This document shows, piece by piece, positions 56,656-64,000 of a stretch of DNA of 64,000 bases. Source of the DNA: Methylocystaceae bacterium. GTDB taxonomy: Bacteria; Pseudomonadota; Alphaproteobacteria; Rhodospirillales; Terasakiellaceae. The translations under genes were made by a program, and so were the position numbers. How positions within the stretch are numbered: the stretch's first letter is position 1; every line of letters begins with the position of its first letter. The notes beneath the pieces are model-generated. The model did no database searches. It worked only from the letters and a program-made list of their open reading frames with translations, and had not been told where the DNA came from. Location of the stretch: positions 120,310 through 184,309 of the forward strand of contig JABXIG010000019.1 of assembly GCA_013373205.1 (NCBI GenBank), read 5' to 3'.

Positions 56656-57231
56656 ATGAACAAAAACAACATCATATCCAACGATTTCACCGGGCAACTT
56701 TTGGTCGCGATGCCGCATATGTCGGACCCGCGCTTTGCCAAGACGGTGATTTACGTTTGTTCCCACAGTGAAGATGGCGCGATGGGCCTTGTGGTTAATC
56801 GGCTGATCCCGTCATTGACCTTTCCCGACCTGTTGAACCAGTTGGATATTCAGACCTATGGAATGGAAAACGAAATCCGCGTTCATGTCGGTGGTCCGGT
56901 TGATGAAGAACGCGGTTTTGTGCTGCATAGTCCGGACTATATCAAGGATAGCACCGTGATTGTCGGCAGCAGATATGCCCTGACCGCGACCATCGATATT
57001 TTGCGCGATATGGCAAGTGGTGATGGTCCGCAGCAATCTATGCTGGCATTAGGGTATGCCGGATGGGGGCCGGGACAGCTCGATCAGGAAATCATGGAAA
57101 ACGGCTGGCTTAGTGTTCCTGCCGATGATGGTATTGTGTATGACAACCAGCTGGAGACCAAATGGGAACGCGCCCTTGGTCAGTTGGGGATTGACCCGCG
57201 TTTGTTATCTGATGAAGCTGGACACGCTTAA
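56656..57231 (+). CDS. YqgE/AlgH-family protein
   Basis: The 191-residue protein matches the YqgE/AlgH family. Landmarks are TGQLLVAMPHMSDPRFAKTV, GAMGLVVNRLI, VGGPVDEERGFVLHS and ALGYAGWGPGQLDQEI. Its function is unsettled despite the historical link to alginate regulation. I chose ATG 56656, which gives the usual family length; an ATG at 56599 would add 19 residues. It is convergent with the acetyltransferase gene, 7 bp apart. Confidence 0.93.
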   Translation: MNKNNIISNDFTGQLLVAMPHMSDPRFAKTVIYVCSHSEDGAMGLVVNRLIPSLTFPDLLNQLDIQTYGMENEIRVHVGGPVDEERGFVLHSPDYIKDSTVIVGSRYALTATIDILRDMASGDGPQQSMLALGYAGWGPGQLDQEIMENGWLSVPADDGIVYDNQLETKWERALGQLGIDPRLLSDEAGHA

Positions 57232-57238
57232 ATTTTTA

Positions 57239-57754
57239 CTATTCAGTCCAATATTCTTTAGCAGAAATTGCCTTGGCGACACGCACCGGTCCCGTCACAT
57301 CCGTGCCGGATAGGTTGATGACCATCCATGCATCCTCATGCCTTTTGGGGATGGGGTGCGGGGCAGGGTAGCCTCGTTTTCCGGCATTATTTTGAAAACC
57401 TACGCGCGGATAATAATCTGGTGGGCCAAGAACAAACACTAGATCAACGCCTTGCGCTTTTAGCTGTTTGAGACCCTCTTTCATCAAGCGCTGACCTGTG
57501 CCTTTATAGTGATGATCGGGATCAACAGCTAAGGGGGCAAGCAGGGCGGCAGTGGCACCGTCCACATAAGCTTTGGTAAAAAGAATATGCCCGATTGCAT
57601 TATCGTCTTTATAGGCAAGCAAGGAAAGGATCGGAGCGGCACTGGGGTCATTTAACAGATTTTCGACCAATTCGGCTTCGTCCGGTTCTTCAAAAGCACG
57701 GGTTTGAATATCTTTAATGACGTCGAGATCCTCAAGGGTGGTGGCTTTGATCAT
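57239..57754 (-). CDS. GNAT-family N-acetyltransferase
   Basis: The 171-residue protein has a GNAT core with LAPLAVDPDHHYKGTGQRLM, the acetyl-CoA-binding Q/RxxGxG/A-type segment (here KGTGQ), and VFVLGPPDYYPRVGFQ. It resembles the YhbS-like acetyltransferases. The substrate is unknown. ATG 57754 is preferred over an upstream in-frame start because of the GAGAAAG site and the family N-terminus. Confidence 0.88.
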   Translation of the reverse strand: MIKATTLEDLDVIKDIQTRAFEEPDEAELVENLLNDPSAAPILSLLAYKDDNAIGHILFTKAYVDGATAALLAPLAVDPDHHYKGTGQRLMKEGLKQLKAQGVDLVFVLGPPDYYPRVGFQNNAGKRGYPAPHPIPKRHEDAWMVINLSGTDVTGPVRVAKAISAKEYWTE

Positions 57755-57888
57755 GTTGATATGCTTTCTCTTTTGCGCGTGTGGATCAGATTGTGCGCGC
57801 GACAAGTGATTTATTGAAGAATTTTTTGTTTCGTTGGGGCTTAAATTTTCCTATGTATCAAGTTAGAATGTAAAAAACGGGATTGATT

Positions 57889-60800
57889 ATGCATCTTCTT
57901 GCCGCAACACCGGGGGCGATTTCGGATGGGTCCGAAGCGATTGATTTAGGCCAGACGCCGGGCGATATTGTCGTTTTATCGGCTGCTGATACAGAAATTG
58001 CCTGTCTGGCTCTGGCCCACCGCGCCCTGTTTGAGGCTGACCCCGATATCCCGACTTTGCGGCTCGCATCCTTATTACACATGGGCCACAATATGTCCGT
58101 TGACCTGTATGTGGATGATATTATTTCCAAGGCAAAGCTGGTGGTCGTGCGCTTGCTGGGTGGGAAAAGCTATTGGGAATATGGGGTCGACGAAATCGTT
58201 TCGGCTTGTGTGAAAAACAACATCCCACTTGCCCTACTTCCGGGTGATGACCAGCCAGATGCGGAACTGTCAAGTCTGTCCAGCATGGATGAAGAGGCAG
58301 TTCATCGCCTCTGGCAATATTGCGTCCATGGGGGGATCGAAAATGCGAGCGAGTTTTTAACTTTCTGCCACCATTTGTTAGGCCGTGAGGCGAGCTGGGC
58401 CGAACCTGCTCCATTGATGCGTGCGGGGATCTACTGGCCCGGTACCCGTAATCTGTCTGTGGCGGATTTGCAAAAGCACTATTGGCAGGAAGGTCAGCCC
58501 GTCGCTGCGATTACTTTTTACCGTGCACTCATGCAAGCTGGGAATACGGCCGTCATTGACGGGCTGGTTACAGCTTTGCTGGATCAGGGCTTAAACCCCT
58601 TGCCGCTTTATGCCACCAGTTTGAAAGACAGTGTCGCTGCGGCGACCATTGAAGAAATGCTGGTGGAAAGCGATACATCCGTGATCCTGAACGGGACAGG
58701 TTTTGCCCTGTCCAAACCCAATGCAGAACGCACTAAAACGCCATTCGATGTGGCCGATTGTCCGATCCTGCAAGTGGTATTTGCAGGATCGAATGAAGAA
58801 GCATGGCGTGAGGGGACGAATGGTCTGTCAGCACGTGATATTGCCATGAATGTGGCGTTGCCGGAAGTTGACGGACGTATCCTCGCCCGTGCTGTGTCTT
58901 TTAAAGGATTGGCTGTGCGCGATGATTTGTGTGAATGCGATATTGTTGCCTATCAACCTGTCAAAGACCGTCTGGATTTTAGCGCAAAACTGGCGGCCAA
59001 TTGGGCCAGTTTGCGAAATACCAAGGTTGAAAACCGCAAAGTCGCCCTCATTCTTGCAAACTATCCCAACAAGGATGGTCGCATGGGCAATGGGGTCGGG
59101 CTGGATACCCCGGCTGGTTCCTTAAATGTCTTAAAAGCCATGGCGGCTGAAGGCTATCATCTGGAGAATATCCCCAAAAGCGGCAATGATCTGATTGAAC
59201 GTTTGCAAGCCGGCGTCACCAATGATTTCACCAAACTGGATGAACGCGATGTGATTGAAAGTCTGGCTTTGTCAGATTATATGCTGTTCTTTTCCAGCTT
59301 GCCTGTGGCGGTTCAAGAGGCGGTGAATACCCGTTGGGGCCGTGCAGAAACCGACCCGTTTTTCAAACAAGGTGAAACCGATTGCGGTCGTTTCGTCCTT
59401 CCGGCTTATCGCTGTGGCAATGTGGCTGTTTGTTTGCAGCCTGCGCGGGGTTATAACATTGATCCGGTGGAAAGTTATCACAGCCCGGACCTCGTTCCGC
59501 CCCATAATTATCTGGCATTTTATGCGTGGGTGCGTGGTTCTTATGCGGCTCAAGCCGTTATTCATATGGGCAAACATGGCAACATGGAATGGTTGCCGGG
59601 TAAGGCCATTGCGCTCTCTGAAAACTGTTTCCCCGAAGCCGTTTTCGGTCCCATGGTGCATTTGTATCCCTTTATCATTAATGACCCCGGAGAAGGCACG
59701 CAGGCCAAACGTCGATCCCAAGCTGTGATCATTGATCACTTAACACCGCCTTTAACACGGGCAGAAAGCTATGGGCCGTTGCGCGACCTAGAACAGTTGG
59801 TCGATGAATATTATGAAGCCGCAGGCGTGGACCCGCGCCGCCTGAAGGTACTGAAAAAAGAAATTCTCGCTTTGTCTCGCACCACGGGGCTAGATGAAGA
59901 TTGCGGCATTGGCAAGGATGATGGCGATGAAGAAGCCTTGGCCAAGCTGGATAACCATCTCTGTGAACTGAAAGAACTGCAAATTCGTGATGGGCTGCAT
60001 ATTTTTGGCGAAAGCCCGAAAGACCGTTTGCTGAATGACCTGTTGGTGGCCCTTGTGCGGGTGCCGCGCAATAAAGGTGAAGGCGCTGATGCCTCTCTCA
60101 TCCGCGCGCTTGCCAATGACCTTGATTTAAACTTTGACCCGCTTGATTGTGACATGGCGCAAAATTGGGGTGGGTTAAAGCCAGAAGTACTGCAAAGTGA
60201 TACCGTCTGGCGTACCCATGGTGATACGGTGGAACGGCTGGAAGAACTGGCTTATAGACTCATCAGTAATGATGTAATTTGTAAGCCGGAATGGACGCAA
60301 ACGCACGCGGTACTGGATTATGTAACGAAACAGGTGCGCCCTAATGTGTTGGCTTGTGGGGAAAATGAAATCACGGGCATTTTAAAAGGCTTGGAGGGAC
60401 GTTTCATTGTGCCCGGCCCCAGTGGTGCCCCGACGCGCGGGCGTCCCGAAATTCTACCAACGGGGAAGAATTTCTATTCGGTCGATACCCGCACGGTACC
60501 GACGCCTGCGGCTTGGACATTAGGCTGGAAATCAGCCAGTTTGATGATTGATCGCTATATGCAGGATCATGGCGACTGGCCGCGTACCATGGCGCTGACG
60601 GCATGGGGCACATCCAACATGCGTACCGGCGGGGATGATATCGCCCAAGGGCTTGCTCTCATGGGGGTCCAGCCCCAATGGGATACGGTATCTCGCCGCG
60701 TTACGGGGTTTGAGATCATGCCGCAATCTGTTTTGGGGCGTCCCCGCGTTGATGTCACCTTGCGCGTGTCCGGCTTCTTTCGTGATGCCTTCCCCGGTTT

Positions 60801-61650
60801 GATCGACCTATTTGACAGTGCTGCCCGCGCAGTGGCCGCACTGGATGAAGGCGAGGATATCAACCCATTAGCCGCGCGCGTGCGTGCTGAAAAAAATGAA
60901 CTGATGGCAGAGGGACTGACAGAAACCGAGGCGGAAAAAAGATCGGGCTTTCGTGTTTTTGGCTCCAAACCCGGGGCCTATGGTGCGGGACTTCAGGCCT
61001 TAATTGATGAAAAGGGCTGGGACAGTGCAGACGACCTTGCCAAGGCCTACGTCGCGTGGGGTGGTTATGCCTACGGACAAGGTGCAGGCGGGGAAACAGC
61101 TCACGCCCTGTTTGAAGAACGCCTTTCAAACGTGGAAGCTGTGGTTCAAAATCAGGATAACCGCGAACATGATCTACTTGATAGTGATGATTACTATCAA
61201 TTTGAAGGCGGCATGACAGCGGCGATCAAATCCTTAAAAGGGGGCGAGGCTCCGACCGTTTATCATAATGATCATTCCAGACCGGAAACCCCCCGGATCC
61301 GTACCCTGGAAGAAGAAATTGCCCGCGTTGTGCGCGCCCGTGTGGTGAACCCCAAATGGATCGACGGGGTCAAACGTCATGGCTATAAGGGCGCTTTTGA
61401 AATGGCTGCGACCCTTGACTATATGTTTGCCTTTGCTGCAACGGCCAATTGCGTGCGCGATCATCATTTCGATGCGGTGTTTGAAGCCTATATTCAGGAT
61501 GAAGAAACCTATCAGTTCCTCAAAGAAAACAACCCGGCGGCGCTAAAAGAAATGCTGGAACGCTTTCAGGAAGCCCAGGACCGCGACCTCTGGTCGCCGC
61601 GCTCAAACTCCGCACGCTTCTCCCTTCAGGAAATGTTGGACGGGCTTTAA
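57889..61650 (+). CDS. cobN: Aerobic cobaltochelatase subunit CobN
   Basis: The 1253-residue protein is the large subunit of the ATP-dependent enzyme that inserts cobalt into hydrogenobyrinate diamide in aerobic vitamin B12 synthesis, acting with CobS and CobT. Length is normal for the family. Conserved segments include VIHMGKHGNMEWLPGKA near residue 558, YPFIINDPGEGTQAKRR and TAWGTSNMRTGGDDIAQGL. CobS, CobT and CobW genes are not in the window, and the short upstream gap shows no obvious cobalamin riboswitch. ATG 57889 was chosen over TTG 57883. Confidence 0.96.
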   Translation: MHLLAATPGAISDGSEAIDLGQTPGDIVVLSAADTEIACLALAHRALFEADPDIPTLRLASLLHMGHNMSVDLYVDDIISKAKLVVVRLLGGKSYWEYGVDEIVSACVKNNIPLALLPGDDQPDAELSSLSSMDEEAVHRLWQYCVHGGIENASEFLTFCHHLLGREASWAEPAPLMRAGIYWPGTRNLSVADLQKHYWQEGQPVAAITFYRALMQAGNTAVIDGLVTALLDQGLNPLPLYATSLKDSVAAATIEEMLVESDTSVILNGTGFALSKPNAERTKTPFDVADCPILQVVFAGSNEEAWREGTNGLSARDIAMNVALPEVDGRILARAVSFKGLAVRDDLCECDIVAYQPVKDRLDFSAKLAANWASLRNTKVENRKVALILANYPNKDGRMGNGVGLDTPAGSLNVLKAMAAEGYHLENIPKSGNDLIERLQAGVTNDFTKLDERDVIESLALSDYMLFFSSLPVAVQEAVNTRWGRAETDPFFKQGETDCGRFVLPAYRCGNVAVCLQPARGYNIDPVESYHSPDLVPPHNYLAFYAWVRGSYAAQAVIHMGKHGNMEWLPGKAIALSENCFPEAVFGPMVHLYPFIINDPGEGTQAKRRSQAVIIDHLTPPLTRAESYGPLRDLEQLVDEYYEAAGVDPRRLKVLKKEILALSRTTGLDEDCGIGKDDGDEEALAKLDNHLCELKELQIRDGLHIFGESPKDRLLNDLLVALVRVPRNKGEGADASLIRALANDLDLNFDPLDCDMAQNWGGLKPEVLQSDTVWRTHGDTVERLEELAYRLISNDVICKPEWTQTHAVLDYVTKQVRPNVLACGENEITGILKGLEGRFIVPGPSGAPTRGRPEILPTGKNFYSVDTRTVPTPAAWTLGWKSASLMIDRYMQDHGDWPRTMALTAWGTSNMRTGGDDIAQGLALMGVQPQWDTVSRRVTGFEIMPQSVLGRPRVDVTLRVSGFFRDAFPGLIDLFDSAARAVAALDEGEDINPLAARVRAEKNELMAEGLTETEAEKRSGFRVFGSKPGAYGAGLQALIDEKGWDSADDLAKAYVAWGGYAYGQGAGGETAHALFEERLSNVEAVVQNQDNREHDLLDSDDYYQFEGGMTAAIKSLKGGEAPTVYHNDHSRPETPRIRTLEEEIARVVRARVVNPKWIDGVKRHGYKGAFEMAATLDYMFAFAATANCVRDHHFDAVFEAYIQDEETYQFLKENNPAALKEMLERFQEAQDRDLWSPRSNSARFSLQEMLDGL

Positions 61651-61875
61651 AGAGAGGGGGCTCTCAGGTAAGATAACATTGAGGTTGGTCTCTTGAAATT
61701 ATAACGATATCTTGTTGGGATCAGAGGGAAATTTGTTCTGAAATAGGTGGCTGTTATCGATTACTATAAGTTTCTTAATTACGATCATTTTAATATGGAC
61801 ATTCGACTGAGTGACGGTACTATTCCTCCAAACAACTTTCAATGGTATTAAGTGCCAGAACTAAAGAAATAAAAT

Positions 61876-61900
61876 CGTATTCAGCGTTGACATGAATACG
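61876..61900 (+). promoter_or_regulatory. Palindrome upstream of the large Sel1 gene
   Basis: CGTATTCA (61876-61883) and TGAATACG (61893-61900) are perfect arms around nine bases, ending 21 bp before the start codon. It could be an operator or a hairpin in the leader. The rest of the 271-bp gap after cobN is AT-rich and shows nothing else clear. Confidence 0.4.
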
Positions 61901-61921
61901 AACAGATCAGGGAATAGGATT

Positions 61922-63835
61922 ATGAAACCGCTTACTCGTACACTGCCTATCATTATGGTTGCTACGGCCAGTAGTATATTGTTTTCAAGTCAAGCTGTAG
62001 CTTTAACAGATACAGATTGCACTAACATCCCGAAGTTGGAAACCAATGCGAACCAAGGGATTTTCCAAAGTTCCTTCGATCTGGGTACGTGTTTTGAAAC
62101 GGGCACCAATGTAGAAAAATCCAGAGAAACAGCGTTCCAACATTTTAAAAAGGCTGCAGATGGCAAGTTACCTGCTGCTATGCTTCGAACTGGGGTTTAT
62201 TATCTATACGGTAGTGGTGGAGTAAAAAAGGACCAAAAACTCGCTGCTAATTGGATTTCCAAAGCTGCTGAAACAGGACTGGCAGAAGCGGAAGCTATGT
62301 ACGGTGAACTGCACTTCCGTGGATGGGGTGTCAGAAAAAATATAGATGAAGGAATGAAGTGGCTCAATAAAGCGATAGAAAAGAACAATACAAAGGCTCT
62401 TAACTTCCTCGCTGGCGAATATTTTTACGGACGAAACCTCTCTAAAGACCGAGAAAAAGCTCTGTCCTTATATCTAAAAGCAGCAGAGAACGGCGGAATA
62501 ATTCAAGCAGGTCCGAGTATAATTAACATATACCGTAATGGTGAAGGCGCTCCTAAAAGTCGGGAGCTTGCGGACCAATGGACCTTAAAGTATGCAAATC
62601 ACGCGGACCCAAGGCGAATAAATCAAATCGCCGAGAGGTACTTAAATGCCAAGGGCAGACCAAGAGATGGACGTATGGCAATATCTCTATACAAGATTTC
62701 TGCCGAGAAAGGCGACCAAACCGCGAAGTACCATCTTATGAATTTGTATTTTGTTGGTTTTGGTGTTGAACGAAATTTATCAAAAGCAAGAAAATGGGCA
62801 ACTGTTCTCGCCAATGATCCCGAAAAATATGGCTACCACAAACCAGCCAGAAAAATCCTTAATGAAATCGATGCCGAAGAACGTGGCGAAGAAACGCAAT
62901 CCATGAAGAGTGCAAAACTGCTTAAAAGTCTTACTCGCAAAACGCCACCTTTAAAATTAAAGATCGAGGCAGATTGCTCAAATGTCAAACTGACAGAAAA
63001 CAAAGCGAAAAAGGGCGACATAAAAAGCCTGATTGATCTAAGCGTTTGTTACACTAATGGTGATGGTGTCGCCCAATCTTACGAAACAGGGTTTAACCAT
63101 GCGAAGCAGGCAGCAAAGGCTGGTTCCCCGATGGGGAACTACATTGTGGGTGTATATTACAACCTCGGTTCCTTCGTAAAAAAAGACCATAATGAAGCCG
63201 CCAAATGGTACCTGAAAGCAGCAAATGACGGTCTCGCCAATGCACAGCATATGATGGGCATTTTCCATACAGCAGGAACAGGCGTGCCAAAGAACATGGC
63301 AACCGCTGGGCAATGGTTCAAAAAAGCGATTGACCAGAAATACACACCTTCATTGATGTACCTCGGCAGACAGCTTGGTGGACCGTTCACGAAAAACAAG
63401 AAGGCACTTGAAACATCCTTCTTATACTACGCAAAAGCCTTTGAATATGGTGATATGAAAGCACTCTACCCGTTATCGCAAATGCTTAAAGACGGTAAAG
63501 GCGTGCCAAAGGATGAAAAGAGAGCATTTGAACTAGCTGAACTTTATCTGGATACGGGGTCATCTTCCGCCTATCGAAATATCTCCGAATATTACCTAAA
63601 AGGCATTGGCACCCAAAAAGATGTCAATCAAGCCATCTCTTTACTTGAGAAAGCTGCGGATATGAATGACGAATTAGCTATGTTGAAACTCATGAACCTG
63701 TACTACAAGGGTAATGACGTTTCCAAAGATGTTAAAACGGCACGCAAATGGGCTGAACAGCTTTCAGCGAAGGGAAAAGATTGGACAAAAGAGCAAGCTG
63801 ATGAATTGCTTAAGAAGATCAAAGCAGGAAAGTAG
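61922..63835 (+). CDS. Large secreted Sel1-repeat protein with two similar halves
   Basis: The 637-residue precursor has a signal peptide (about 1-27, ending AVA) and roughly twelve to fifteen Sel1 repeats, for example AMLRTGVYYLYGSGGVKKD and AQHMMGIFHTAGTGVPKN. The mature part begins with a DC(T/S)N block that recurs: DTDCTNIPKLE at about residue 30 (C33) and EADCSNVKL with C352. Each is followed by a matching cysteine (LGTCFETG and LSVCYTNG) and the same repeat order, so the protein looks duplicated. ATG 61922 was chosen because the signal follows it. An IS110-type element lies just downstream. Confidence 0.88.
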   Translation: MKPLTRTLPIIMVATASSILFSSQAVALTDTDCTNIPKLETNANQGIFQSSFDLGTCFETGTNVEKSRETAFQHFKKAADGKLPAAMLRTGVYYLYGSGGVKKDQKLAANWISKAAETGLAEAEAMYGELHFRGWGVRKNIDEGMKWLNKAIEKNNTKALNFLAGEYFYGRNLSKDREKALSLYLKAAENGGIIQAGPSIINIYRNGEGAPKSRELADQWTLKYANHADPRRINQIAERYLNAKGRPRDGRMAISLYKISAEKGDQTAKYHLMNLYFVGFGVERNLSKARKWATVLANDPEKYGYHKPARKILNEIDAEERGEETQSMKSAKLLKSLTRKTPPLKLKIEADCSNVKLTENKAKKGDIKSLIDLSVCYTNGDGVAQSYETGFNHAKQAAKAGSPMGNYIVGVYYNLGSFVKKDHNEAAKWYLKAANDGLANAQHMMGIFHTAGTGVPKNMATAGQWFKKAIDQKYTPSLMYLGRQLGGPFTKNKKALETSFLYYAKAFEYGDMKALYPLSQMLKDGKGVPKDEKRAFELAELYLDTGSSSAYRNISEYYLKGIGTQKDVNQAISLLEKAADMNDELAMLKLMNLYYKGNDVSKDVKTARKWAEQLSAKGKDWTKEQADELLKKIKAGK

Positions 63836-63960
63836 AAAATGTGTGCTTTGAATAACGGGATAACGGGGACATGGCCGTAATAGCGGCAGGTCACGCTCCA
63901 ATGGTATAATCGGAGTCAGTGTAGAAACTGCTCCATAAAGGCCATAGAAGGAACGTGACC
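63836..63960 (+). ncRNA. Non-coding IS110 left end, candidate bridge RNA
   Basis: The 125 bp before the transposase start have no gene but are structured. A tandem ATAACGGG repeat is at 63852-63867. ATGGCC (63871-63876) pairs with GGCCAT (63940-63945). GGAG-T-CAGT pairs with ACTG-CTCC around GTAGAA (63912-63934). An 11-base arm at 63889-63899 pairs with 63950-63960, ending at the ATG, with one mismatch. A TATAAT sits at 63905. IS110 elements encode a bridge RNA in this position; that this is one is inferred. Confidence 0.45.
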
Positions 63961-64000
63961 ATGAAACATTATATTGGATTGGATGTCTCTTTAAAAGAAA
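63961..64000 (+). mobile_element. IS110-family transposase, N-terminal fragment cut by window end
   Basis: An ATG at 63961 opens MKHYIGLDVSLKE, the characteristic start of IS110-family DEDD transposases, with the first catalytic aspartate in GLDVS. Only 13 codons are in the window, so intactness cannot be judged. GGAACGTGACC stands directly before the ATG. Confidence 0.75.

Noticed and set aside
57806..57888. Cobalamin riboswitch before cobN
   Set aside because: The gap is only about 80 bp, too short for the usual riboswitch, and no B12-box-like sequence is visible.

Overview
This 64-kb window looks like chromosomal sequence from an alphaproteobacterium, most plausibly a Rhodospirillales-type marine or aquatic organism. 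The clues are an alphaproteobacterial-style ispH-thrB-rnhA cluster, a type II (kinase-fold) homoserine kinase, an F1-ATPase zeta-inhibitor-like protein, MutL carrying its own endonuclease motif, aerobic-type CobN, ComM, and an Nfu-type Fe-S protein with an N-terminal Nfu domain. The genus cannot be fixed by eye. Most of the window is dense housekeeping DNA. No gene-free stretch exceeds about 300 bases, and I saw no rRNA, tRNA or CRISPR array.

Layout. 1-9.6 kb: a fragment of an upstream gene, a membrane diguanylate cyclase, a kinase-like protein, pmbA and ubiD on the minus strand, and a GAF-HD-GYP phosphodiesterase coupled to a small cyclotransferase-like protein and a DMT exporter. 9.7-17.6 kb: an RND efflux pair, then pgi and mutL. 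17.6-19.8 kb: a strikingly AT-rich insert with a TPR-sulfotransferase and a PEBP-family lipoprotein. 19.8-26.2 kb: puuD-like/rluB/rsmD, tadA, comM, then def-fmt with small palindromes around fmt. 26.3-28.6 kb: a bicarbonate module (beta-carbonic anhydrase, an SbtB-like PII protein and an SbtA-like transporter). 28.6-34 kb: serB, miaA and ilvI-ilvH-ilvC.

34-44 kb: a DODA-type dioxygenase, yjbQ, a Sel1 protein, an acuI-like reductase divergent from a GntR regulator, a zeta-inhibitor-like protein, a universal stress protein, and a Nudix/CYTH/CYTH-CHAD group, then an orphan peptide-binding protein. 44-57.8 kb: Sel1, nfuA, a stress protein, DUF2333, a large sensor kinase, an envelope lipoprotein/helical-repeat pair, ispH-thrB-rnhA, a DsbD-like protein, yqgE and a GNAT acetyltransferase. 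57.9-64 kb: cobN, a large duplicated Sel1-repeat protein, and the left end of an IS110-family element cut by the window edge.

The most interesting signals are three. First, a near-identical 22-bp operator-like sequence lies upstream of both the carbonic anhydrase gene and the SbtA/SbtB operon, suggesting a small inorganic-carbon regulon. Second, a structured non-coding segment directly precedes the IS110 transposase and may encode its guide (bridge) RNA. Third, a FadR-type palindrome sits between acuI and its divergent GntR gene. c-di-GMP signalling (diguanylate cyclase plus HD-GYP) and several secreted Sel1-repeat proteins are recurring themes.
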